Positions 35,298-44,200 of a stretch of DNA of 64,000 nt are shown here, one piece after another (within the stretch, counting starts at the first letter, position 1; the number at the start of each line of letters is the position of its first letter). This DNA comes from SAR202 cluster bacterium. Lineage in GTDB: Bacteria; Chloroflexota; Dehalococcoidia; Lucifugimonadales; OSU-TB39. The stretch lies in the NCBI GenBank assembly GCA_009392195.1, contig VFGY01000037.1, positions 186,001-250,000 on the forward strand. Reading direction: 5' to 3'. The translations under genes were made by a program, and so were the position numbers. The notes under the pieces are model-generated. The model ran no database searches. It was given only the letters and a program-made list of their open reading frames with translations, and had not been told where the DNA came from.

Positions 35298-38177
35298 CTA
35301 AAGCAACACTTTTAAATATTTACCGGTATCAGAATTTTTTTTCATTGCTATGCTTTCAGGAGTTCCTTCTGCAAGAACCTTTCCTCCGTCATTGCCTGCT
35401 CCCGGACCAAGGTCTATTATCCAATCTGCATTTTTTATCAAATCCATATGGTGTTCTATTAATACAACGGTATTTCCGGAATCAACTAGTTTATGCAAAA
35501 CAGCCAAAAGCATATCGCAGTCCTGAAAAGAAAGTCCGGTTGTTGGCTCGTCAAGAATATACAGCGTGTTTCCAGTTGATCTTTTAGAAAGCTCCGTGGC
35601 CAATTTTATCCTCTGTGCTTCTCCTCCGCTAAGCTGCGTCGATGGTTGGCCTAATTTTAAATACCCAAGCCCTACTTCGTTCATTGTTTTTAGTTTGTTA
35701 TAGATTGCTGGAATATTTACAAAAAAGTCTCTTGCTTCTGAAACAGTCATATCAAGTACTTGTGCTATGTTTTTCCGGTTATACTCAATTTCCAGGGCTT
35801 CTCTACTATATCTAGCTCCCGAGCACACTTCGCAGGCCACTGTTACATCGGGAAGGAATTGCATTTCGATTGTTGTGTACCCATCTCCGGCACATGCCTC
35901 ACATCGCCCCCCTTTAACGTTAAATGAAAATCTGCCCGGCTTATATCCTCTCATTCTTGCTTCAGGCACTTTAGAGAACATTTCCCTTATTGGGGTGAAC
36001 GTACCCGTATAAGTAGCAGGATTGCTACGAGGAGTCCTTCCGATTGGAGCTTGGTCTATATTAAGGACTTTATCTATATTTGAAATATTTGAAACTGCTT
36101 CGTTGTTACCGGGCTTATCCCTAGCCCCAAACAACTGCTGGGCCAAGCTTTTATAGAGAATCTCGTTAATCAGAGTGCTTTTGCCAGAACCTGAAACTCC
36201 AGTTACACATACTAACATTCCTAACGGGATTTTTACGCTTATATTTTTCAGGTTGTTTTCTTTAGCGCCCCTAATATTTATCGATTTTCCATTTCCATTC
36301 CGTCGGTTGGCAGGAACATTTATATTCTTTCGGCCACTCAAATAGTTTCCTGTAACTGATTCTTTTGATTCTTTTATATCTGAAATTGGTCCTTCAGCAA
36401 TAATTCTCCCGCCGTATTCGCCTGCTCCAGGACCCAAATCAATTATATGGTCAGCTGACCTCATAATTGATTCATCGTGCTCTACAATTAATACTGTATT
36501 GCCTAAATCTCGCAATTTTTTCAAAGTTCCTATCAATTTATCGTCGTCAGCAGGGTGTAACCCAATAGAAGGTTCGTCACATACATATAACACACCTGTT
36601 AATCCTGACCCTATCTGTGTAGCTAGCCTTATCCTCTGTGCTTCACCACCACTCAACGTTGCAGATGTTCGATTTAATGTTAAGTAGCCAAGCCCTATAT
36701 CGATCATGAATTCCAGTCTGTTCTTTATTTCAACCAAGATTTGATTCGCTATTATTTTCTCTCGCTCTGTAAGGTTTTTACTTGCTGTTTTATAATCTGC
36801 TGAATTACCCGATGGTTTTACATTGGTAGAATTTGCTGTTTCATCAATCCATGTCAACGCTGATTTAACAGACATGTCAGTTACTTGAATTATGTTTGAC
36901 TCTCTGACTTTCACCGAAAGGGCTTCTTTTTTCAGCCTATTACCCAAGCACGAATTACACTGTCTAGAAGCCATATATCTTCGTAATTCATGCCTTGAAT
37001 ACATGGAATCTGTTTCGTTATACCTGCGCTCAACGTTAGAGATTACTCCTTCGAACATTTTAGAAAATCGCACAGGTTTCCCTTTTTGATTAATATGTGT
37101 GCCAGACACTGATAGCTTGTTACTTCCATAAAGTATCAATTCAATGATTTCCGGGTTTAAGGTTTTAATCGGCTCGTCGAGAGAAAATCCCATATAGCTA
37201 GATAATGACCGCATCATGCTTAAGTGCCATGAGCTAAGACTGCCATTTCTTGACCAAGGACGTATAGCACCTTGGTGTATTGATAAACCGGTATCCGGAA
37301 TCACCAATTCAGGGTCTGCTTCTAGCCTATATCCCAGTCCTGCACAAGCCATACATGCTCCATGAGGGTTATTAAAGCTAAATGTTCGCGGCTCTATTTC
37401 CTCAAAACTCACCCCGCATGGTACACATGCAAATTTATCTGAATACACAACTTCCCTGCCTTCTGATAAAGCAACTTGCACAACCCCTCCAGACAAGTTC
37501 ATCGCACTGTCTATGGAATCTACTAATCTACTACGGTCTATTTCTTTTTCTATTACCAATCGATCAACTATCACTTCAATTGAGTGCCATTTTTGCTTAT
37601 CCAGATTAACGCCTTGGGTTACATCGATTTGTTTACCATTAACCCTTGCTCTCACATATCCGTTCTTACGCACCATTTCAAAAACTTCTTTATGTTCTCC
37701 TTTTCTACGTCTTACCAGAGGAGCTAGCACTAAAAACTTTGTCTTTTCCGGAAATTTTAAGATTGAATCTGCTATCTGTTCTATCGTCTGGGACTCTACA
37801 AGACGGTTGCACTGATAACAATAAAGCCTGCCTGCTCTAGCAAAAAGTAAACGAAGATAATCATAAACTTCGGTAACAGTACCTACTGTAGATCTCGGGT
37901 TGTGAGAAACCCCTTTTTGGTCTATTGAAATTGCTGGCGAAAGGCCCTCAATGCTATCAACATCAGGTTTGTCCATCCTTCCTAAAAATTGCCTTGCATA
38001 AGATGAAAGCGATTCTACATATCTCCTCTGTCCTTCCGCGTAAACAGTATCAAAGGCTAATGAGCTTTTGCCTGAACCTGATACTCCCGTTACAACAACC
38101 AACTTGTTTCTTGGAATTGCTACGTCTACATTTTTTAAGTTATGCTCTCGGGCCCCAGTTACTACAATTTTTTTCAT
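35298..38177 (-). CDS. uvrA: Excinuclease ABC subunit A
   Basis: Damage-recognition ATPase of nucleotide-excision repair. 959 residues with two ABC modules. The first Walker A is GVSGSGKSSLAFDTVYAEG near residue 33, the second GVSGSGKSTLINEILYK near 655, and each module has an LSGGEAQRI signature. Zinc-module pairs are visible as CVPC ... CMAC, and later GRCEACAGDG ... CEVCSG. A typical insertion loop and full length. It converges with sbcC (22 bases between stops) and diverges from rpsU with 205 bases between. Confidence 0.97.
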   Translation of the reverse strand: MKKIVVTGAREHNLKNVDVAIPRNKLVVVTGVSGSGKSSLAFDTVYAEGQRRYVESLSSYARQFLGRMDKPDVDSIEGLSPAISIDQKGVSHNPRSTVGTVTEVYDYLRLLFARAGRLYCYQCNRLVESQTIEQIADSILKFPEKTKFLVLAPLVRRRKGEHKEVFEMVRKNGYVRARVNGKQIDVTQGVNLDKQKWHSIEVIVDRLVIEKEIDRSRLVDSIDSAMNLSGGVVQVALSEGREVVYSDKFACVPCGVSFEEIEPRTFSFNNPHGACMACAGLGYRLEADPELVIPDTGLSIHQGAIRPWSRNGSLSSWHLSMMRSLSSYMGFSLDEPIKTLNPEIIELILYGSNKLSVSGTHINQKGKPVRFSKMFEGVISNVERRYNETDSMYSRHELRRYMASRQCNSCLGNRLKKEALSVKVRESNIIQVTDMSVKSALTWIDETANSTNVKPSGNSADYKTASKNLTEREKIIANQILVEIKNRLEFMIDIGLGYLTLNRTSATLSGGEAQRIRLATQIGSGLTGVLYVCDEPSIGLHPADDDKLIGTLKKLRDLGNTVLIVEHDESIMRSADHIIDLGPGAGEYGGRIIAEGPISDIKESKESVTGNYLSGRKNINVPANRRNGNGKSINIRGAKENNLKNISVKIPLGMLVCVTGVSGSGKSTLINEILYKSLAQQLFGARDKPGNNEAVSNISNIDKVLNIDQAPIGRTPRSNPATYTGTFTPIREMFSKVPEARMRGYKPGRFSFNVKGGRCEACAGDGYTTIEMQFLPDVTVACEVCSGARYSREALEIEYNRKNIAQVLDMTVSEARDFFVNIPAIYNKLKTMNEVGLGYLKLGQPSTQLSGGEAQRIKLATELSKRSTGNTLYILDEPTTGLSFQDCDMLLAVLHKLVDSGNTVVLIEHHMDLIKNADWIIDLGPGAGNDGGKVLAEGTPESIAMKKNSDTGKYLKVLL

Positions 38178-38382
38178 GCAAGCAGTGTCCTAAATCTAAG
38201 TCGGTAAATACCTTGTGGCCAATTTTATCATCGGCAATCTTGATTTACATTACCAATCGCGCAATATAAACATTTAATCAACAGAAGACTGCAAGTTTAT
38301 ATTTTATTGCTGTGAATTCCTCCATATGATATTATTGCTTTGGTATTAACTACTAGATTAAATAGTTTAGGAGTCATTGTAA

Positions 38383-38574
38383 TTGGCAAGCGTGTTTTTA
38401 AGAGACGGAGAAGATCCTGACAGTTTATTAAAACGGTTTCAGAGTTCTATGCAGAGGTCAGGCATTTTAAGAGAACTGCGAAACCGTAGGTATTTCCGGT
38501 CCAAAGGCGAACAAGATCGCATGGACAAAGCTAGGAGCATTCGCCGGCTACGCCGAAGGGTTCGCAAGTTTTAG
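38383..38574 (+). CDS. rpsU: 30S ribosomal protein S21
   Basis: 63 basic residues: VFLRDGEDPDSLLKRFQSS is the family opening and RRLRRRVRKF the end. Start codon is TTG at 38383, supported by AGGAG 9 bases upstream. The gene stands alone; the upstream 205 bases are shared with divergent uvrA and show no promoter I can defend with confidence. No terminator hairpin is evident in the 87 bases before the next (convergent) gene. Confidence 0.92.
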   Translation: MASVFLRDGEDPDSLLKRFQSSMQRSGILRELRNRRYFRSKGEQDRMDKARSIRRLRRRVRKF

Positions 38575-38661
38575 AGTTTAATACAAATAGTCTTTTTTAT
38601 TACCATCGTTTTGTCCAGCTCTGTTCTGTCAATTAATCGCAGGGCCTTCACCAGAAAAAAT

Positions 38662-39477
38662 TTAGTTTCTCCAGTTCATTTTGTCTGTAATGTTTAAAAA
38701 TGAATTATGCAATTTCTGATTTGAGACTATAATTCCTTCCGAAAACAAGCTTGCTTTTCTTCCTTTTCTGTCTGTAGCTACTCCTCCTGCTTCTTCAACT
38801 AACAATATGCCTGCTGCTATGTCCCATGGTTTCAAATTATAGTTGAAATAAAGGTCTGTTCTTCCGGCGGCGACGTAAGAAATGCCTAGAGCCGAAGAGC
38901 CAATAATTCTTACGGTTTGAATATCGGGCCAAAGTTTCTGAATTACCTCAAAACCAAACCTTCCTCCATCATCGCCATAGCTCAAATCCATGCCAATTAT
39001 TGATTTTTCAAGTTCTGTTTTGTCTGAAATATTAATTTGCTTACCGTTTAGGAAGGCGCCTTTCCCCTTTTCTGCTATGAAAAGCTCGTTCTTTTTGGGG
39101 TCAAAGTTAGCACCCGCAACAACCTCTCCGTCATAGGATAACGCTAAAACGATTGAAAAAATTGGTATCCCGGCGGCAAAATTTCTAGTTCCGTCTATTG
39201 GATCAACAACCCAAACAAACCCGCCTGGCATATCACCTTTAAAGGATTCCTCTCCAATCATACCCATGTCAGGGAAGTGGCTTGTTAATTGTTCAAATAT
39301 TAATTTTTCCACAGCTACATCAACATCTGTTACTATATCCTTAGGTCCTTTAGATTTGATTTTTTTTTCTTGGCTAAACCTCGATAACAGAACGTCTCCC
39401 GATATTCTTACGGTTTCTTCTATTACTTCTATGACTGATTTACCTGTTTTTGATATTGGTAATGATGACAATAACAA
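38662..39477 (-). CDS. Inositol-monophosphatase family enzyme
   Basis: Mg-dependent phosphatase, 271 residues. GMIGEESFKGD near residue 75 and WVVDPIDGTRNFAAGIP near 90 hold the metal-binding Glu, Asp, Ile, Asp; LKPWDIAAGILLVEEAGG near 220 is the second signature. Candidate substrates are inositol phosphate, 3'-phosphoadenosine phosphate or histidinol phosphate; sequence alone cannot choose. The frame opens with TTG (39477); GGAGA lies so close that the next TTG, two codons in, may be the true start. A short N-terminal extension precedes the domain. Confidence 0.9.
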   Translation of the reverse strand: MLLSSLPISKTGKSVIEVIEETVRISGDVLLSRFSQEKKIKSKGPKDIVTDVDVAVEKLIFEQLTSHFPDMGMIGEESFKGDMPGGFVWVVDPIDGTRNFAAGIPIFSIVLALSYDGEVVAGANFDPKKNELFIAEKGKGAFLNGKQINISDKTELEKSIIGMDLSYGDDGGRFGFEVIQKLWPDIQTVRIIGSSALGISYVAAGRTDLYFNYNLKPWDIAAGILLVEEAGGVATDRKGRKASLFSEGIIVSNQKLHNSFLNITDKMNWRN

Positions 39478-39540
39478 ATCTCCATCTAAACAAATATTTG
39501 TCCGTTTTTATCAAATTGTTTTTTAACCTTTGGTGTTAGT

Positions 39541-40818
39541 TCACCACAAAGTCATCGAATCTAAAAACATTTTCTTTAAATCTTGTGCGCTAAATTCAAT
39601 CGGGCATAATTTTGTAACTCGGTGTTGAGGCAAGGTTCCTTGCACTAATTTATCTACGTCTTTTTCTGAATATCCTACTTCTCTTAGCCCGTTTGGCATA
39701 TTAATCTGCTTCATTATATCTGTCACTGCATTTGCCAAAACCTCACCAGCTCTATTTTTGTCTTCACCCAGTATTTCTGCTCCTAGAAATTTTGCTGCTT
39801 CTAAGTGCCTGAAAGGGTCAGATTTTCCAGTAAATTTAAATACCGCCGGAGCGTTCAGAGCTACTGACATGCCATGGGGAACAATTGGCCCTATTCCAGA
39901 ATATCCTTCTGGGGCAAATTCTTCGACCATTCCCGAAACTGGATATGACATCCCGTGTGGCAAGTGGCACCCTGCGTTGCCAAAACCAACCCCGGCATAT
40001 GTAGCTGCCAACAACATATTAGCCCTCGCTTCCATATTTTCTTTTTCGTTAACTGCAGAAACTATATTTTCTCCTACCATTTGTAGCGCTCTGGCTGACC
40101 ATACATCACTAATTGGATTCGAACCTTGGTATGTCGGTCTAGCACCAGGTTCTTTTGGAGCTTCTCGCTTACCATATGGTAGCGCAGTATAAGATTCAAG
40201 CCCGTGACATAAAACATCTAATCCGCTGCAGGCTATAACCATACTTGGTAGCGTCTTGGTTGCATCTGGATCAACCAGCCCAACGTTTGGCCTTAGAAAC
40301 CTATGAGAAATTCCTGTTTTTGCTTTAATTTCCAAATAATCGAATATTGATACACCGGTAGTTTCGCTTCCTGTTCCAGTAGTAGTTGGAATAGCTATAA
40401 GCGGCCTAAGCGGACCTGGAACAGCTTTTCCGTCTCCTATCGGGGCATTCACATATGTCAAAAAGTCGGCTTTATAGGTTGAATATAAGTTGCAAGCTTT
40501 AGCGGTGTCGATTGTTGACCCTCCTCCAATCGCCACAAATCCATCAAACTTACCTTCTTGGGCACATTGAATCGCATTCTTGAAAGATTTATCTGTGGGC
40601 TCCACTCTGACTTCTGTATATAAAAAATTGTCTATTTTATAAGCTTTTATAGATTTGACAACATTTTTCAGCACTTCTGTTGCTGATACGTTTCTGTCAG
40701 ATAAAACCATGACTCTTTTGGCGCCAAATCGGTTAAGTTCGTAACCTGCTTCGTTACTTACGCCAGGCCCATATTTTATGCTCGATGTATCAATAGAAAA
40801 AGCTTTCTCAAACTTCAT
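39541..40818 (-). CDS. Iron-containing alcohol dehydrogenase, hydroxyacid-oxoacid transhydrogenase-like
   Basis: About 425 residues of the Fe-ADH fold. GGGSTIDTAKACNLYSTYKA, the glycine-rich cofactor loop, and ATTTGTGSET-like IPTTTGTGSETTGVSIF are present. LDVLCHGLESYTALPYGKR and YQGSNPISDVW closely recall human ADHFE1, which converts 4-hydroxybutyrate to succinate semialdehyde while reducing 2-oxoglutarate. This is a family resemblance, not proof. I set the start at ATG 40818, with GGAG a few bases upstream; a GTG at 40830 extends it by 4 residues. Metal ligands (Asp, three His) lie around HALESY-like HGLESY and the later CHLPHGMSYP. Confidence 0.85.
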   Translation of the reverse strand: MKFEKAFSIDTSSIKYGPGVSNEAGYELNRFGAKRVMVLSDRNVSATEVLKNVVKSIKAYKIDNFLYTEVRVEPTDKSFKNAIQCAQEGKFDGFVAIGGGSTIDTAKACNLYSTYKADFLTYVNAPIGDGKAVPGPLRPLIAIPTTTGTGSETTGVSIFDYLEIKAKTGISHRFLRPNVGLVDPDATKTLPSMVIACSGLDVLCHGLESYTALPYGKREAPKEPGARPTYQGSNPISDVWSARALQMVGENIVSAVNEKENMEARANMLLAATYAGVGFGNAGCHLPHGMSYPVSGMVEEFAPEGYSGIGPIVPHGMSVALNAPAVFKFTGKSDPFRHLEAAKFLGAEILGEDKNRAGEVLANAVTDIMKQINMPNGLREVGYSEKDVDKLVQGTLPQHRVTKLCPIEFSAQDLKKMFLDSMTLW

Positions 40819-40885
40819 TTTTCTCCGCACCTGTATTTTGCTATATCAGAACTTTATCAGTTTATGTTTTTAACAGTTATTAATC

Positions 40886-41122
40886 CTATGCACTCATGCT
40901 TAAGCACGTAACTGTTCTTGCAATGCCCTCTATGACATGAATTTGGTTAGTCACCAAATTCCCAACAGAATTTAGATCAGGGCGTTTTACTACTGCTATT
41001 AAATCGTATGGCCCTGTTACTTGGTCCACTGTCTCTACGCCGTCTATCGCGTATAATTTGTTAGAAATTTCTCTTGACCGTCCAACTGTTGTTTCTATTA
41101 GTACATATGCTTTTGTAGGCAT
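40886..41122 (-). CDS. Stand-alone Lrp/AsnC ligand-binding (RAM) domain
   Basis: 78 residues, beginning MPTKAYVLIETTVGRSREIS and including GPYDLIAVVKR: the RAM/ACT-like beta-alpha-beta sandwich of Lrp regulators without a helix-turn-helix. Such single-domain forms form ring oligomers and may sense amino acids, but cannot bind DNA themselves. TTTGGAG lies 10 bases before the ATG. It has its own strong promoter (41150-41179). Confidence 0.88.
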   Translation of the reverse strand: MPTKAYVLIETTVGRSREISNKLYAIDGVETVDQVTGPYDLIAVVKRPDLNSVGNLVTNQIHVIEGIARTVTCLSMSA

Positions 41123-41149
41123 TTTTCATTTACTCCAAATAATAATCGA

Positions 41150-41179
41150 ATTCTATTTGCATCAAGCTACGGTGTCAAC
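41150..41179 (-). promoter_or_regulatory. Sigma-70-like promoter of the RAM-domain gene
   Basis: The minus strand has a perfect TTGACA (41174-41179) and TAGAAT (41150-41155), 18 bases apart, about 28 bases before the ATG. This is one of the best promoters in the window. Confidence 0.65.
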
Positions 41180-41190
41180 GCTAGATTTGA

Positions 41191-41222
41191 TTATCATTTG
41201 TCTGGTATTTTCAATGATAATA
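41191..41222. repeat. 9-bp perfect inverted repeat, possible operator or terminator
   Basis: ATTATCATT (41191-41199) and AATGATAAT (41214-41222) around a 14-base loop. It lies just upstream of the RAM-gene promoter and just after the stop of the YYY/PMT gene. There is no T-run, so operator is a little likelier than terminator; both are inference. Confidence 0.35.
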
Positions 41223-41229
41223 AACTGGT

Positions 41230-44200
41230 TCAATTGACCTTGTAAATTTCCACCTCTTTATTGCTATAAACCGTTTCGATGACACCTTTCATTTCTGACT
41301 GGAATTTGTTTAAACCTTCAGAAGAATAATAAAGTTTTTCAAGACGACCTATATATATATATTCCACTTCATATTTTTTAATTAGGGTAATTGCTTTTTC
41401 TATGTTCTTTGTTTCATAAATCGTGCTGATGTCTAAAATTCTTCTCTGAATTTCACTGTGTTTATTCATTCTTTGTTGTTCTTGATGCCATTTCCAACCT
41501 AATATTGTCGGAAACCCCGTATACACTGATATTCTAGAGCCCCACCGGTACATTGGAGTATTTGCTTCAAGCACAACTGGCGTACCCAATAAATTTTTGT
41601 TCATCCAAGTAATTGCTTCATAATCAAAACTTAAGTCGACTTCTCCCTTTTGGTCAACATAGACCGAATCGGCCATATATGCTTTTCCATCTAGGGTAGG
41701 GCTAGCTTGGATAAATCTATCATCAATTCTTACGGGTGTAGCGAAAATAGGGTAGATAATTCCACAACAGATTAAAAGGGTGCTGGCTAAGAAACCTAAT
41801 TTATCGATTTTGTTTTTGCTCTCCCTTTTTATTTTGTAGAAACTATGCCAAAACAAGTAAGAACAGCCAATCCCCAACAAAACCCAAGCTTGCAGGTAAA
41901 ACTTGAAGACTGTGTTCATCCTATCAATATCTCCAGTAATCCTTACAATTTCGACTCCAAAAATAATAGCAAAAGCCATCAGCAAAATAAGGAAGTTGAA
42001 AGCGCGGTATTTTGCTTCATAATCAAATTTTTTCAAGAGCGAAATTACGGTGTATCCTATAGCTCCCATTATAAATAGAGCAACCATTGCTGTATTTCCT
42101 AAAAGCGCCTTTCCTGGACCAGAAACCAAATAACCAACCAGCATAGCGATGAGTACAATATAAAGTGCCCTCCTAGGTGTTATAGAAATGGTTTTCATAT
42201 CAGAAAACGGGTATATTCCTTTACGGTTTATGAAAAAGTATGAAATTAATATAGTAAGAAAAACTCCCAAAATCATCCCCGCTTGGCCCAGATCCGTCTT
42301 GTTGGTTGTCGGCTCCAAAGAGGAGTAGAAGTTTTCATAATTTGTGTAAAAGGGCATAAAGGCCAAAAAAGATAAAAGATACAAAATTAATGCTTTCAAC
42401 AACCATCTTCCTACTACTACAATGCCAGCACCACCGTGGACAAACAATTCATGCAACATTAAAGACGAACATCCTAAAACGAAGTAAGTTGGAAAATCCC
42501 AAGCATTTATAACCCTTACAGACCCTAGCACTATCGCCATGGTAATTATTAAGAGTGCCTCATTTGCAGATATCATTTTACGGCTTGTTTTGCCAACAGA
42601 AGACACCACCAGCGCCAACATTATTCCCAATAAAAGTAATGTGAACGGTATAGATATGAGGTGAGGGTGCAAATCTGCAAATAAGAATGTAAAGAACGGG
42701 AATTCGGTCACTTCAAAACCTGGAGGGTCAGGCGGCATCATTCTGCTGCTCTTCCAATAGTCAAAACTCATCCATGCTGATCCATTAATCAATTTGTCCC
42801 AAATTCCAGATAATATTTGAGCAGCCCCATCTAGATTTCCCAACAAACAAACAAACATCATGGCGGTTAAACCTGCCAACGTAGCTGCCCAGGTTATAGG
42901 GCGGTTTGATTTAACCCCTTTCAGCAAATTATTTTTTTTTGTAATGGTGCCTGAAAAAATATTAAAGCCCAGACTAAATGAGGCTGATGCCGCCATTGCG
43001 AAAAATGTAGGTATTGCTAAATTGAATGCTGTTGTTGGAACAATTCCACATATTTTAATCAAGTTTGTGACTAAAAAATGCCCATAATAATAATAGTTTA
43101 GAACACCTCCTGAATACCAAGGATCATAAGGGGGCAAGTATAGAGAGCGCGTGAGTGCGTTAATGTGTGCTAACTCCATTGGCTTCTCTCCACCGCGATA
43201 GGGATGCCACAAGTCAGGGTTGAACATCCTTAAAGCTACAAAAGCAATAAATGCTAGAACAAAAATCGTTTCTTCAATCGTAAATATTTGCCAGTATCGT
43301 TTAAATAATGAAATTAATTCTTTTCTTTTGAATATAAAAAGTATTGTATTTGCTGCTAACACTAACAAAACCGAAATTATTACCACTACAGATGAGTATT
43401 CAAATATTCCCCAGCTTACCAATGACCATACTAAAAATCCTACAACAGAAATTCCCAATATTTTTGTTAATCCGTAGCCTTTATCCGAAAGGTTCTTGAA
43501 TAATATTAGGGTTGTTGGTAAAGATATAAGCCCTAGGATAATTATTGCTATTCCCCAAACCAGTAACGGGTACTTTTCAGACAAAGTTTCGTCCGAAAAT
43601 AATTCATTCCATTGATTAGACGTTTTTTCTTTAATTCTTAATTGTTTCGTGGTCTCATTGTTTAAATGTTTTTCTTCTCCCGCACCTTGAATTACCGCTT
43701 CTTTCAGTATTTCTTCTTTAATTTGTTCTCGATTAAGATTCCCTGTATTTTTGAAAATCAACACCTTGGGGTGATCATAAACAGTTAAGCTTTCGTCCAA
43801 ATATCCTAGATTTACAACTGTCCCTCTGTATTGTTCTGGCTCAGCAAGCTTCAAATTTGGTTTTGAATACGTATCGTTGATGAATGATATTCCAAATATC
43901 TCAGGATATTGCTTTTGGCTCGCTTCTTTTACTAGCGAATATCCAAGCTGTTCTTTAAATAAAGCCTGATAATATCCAAGCGTTATAGGATATCTTTCTG
44001 GTAATCTTGGAATCGTCCCATAGAGTCTATTAGAAAAAATAATTAAATAGTCTCCCGCAGATAAAACACTCGATATTTGTTCAAATTTTATCTGCGTATC
44101 ATCTTCATACAGTTGTAATTCATTTATTTCGTACTCATACATTTTCGGGATAGATTCTTCCCAATGTTCTTTTATTAAAACACTACCCGGTTCAACATTA

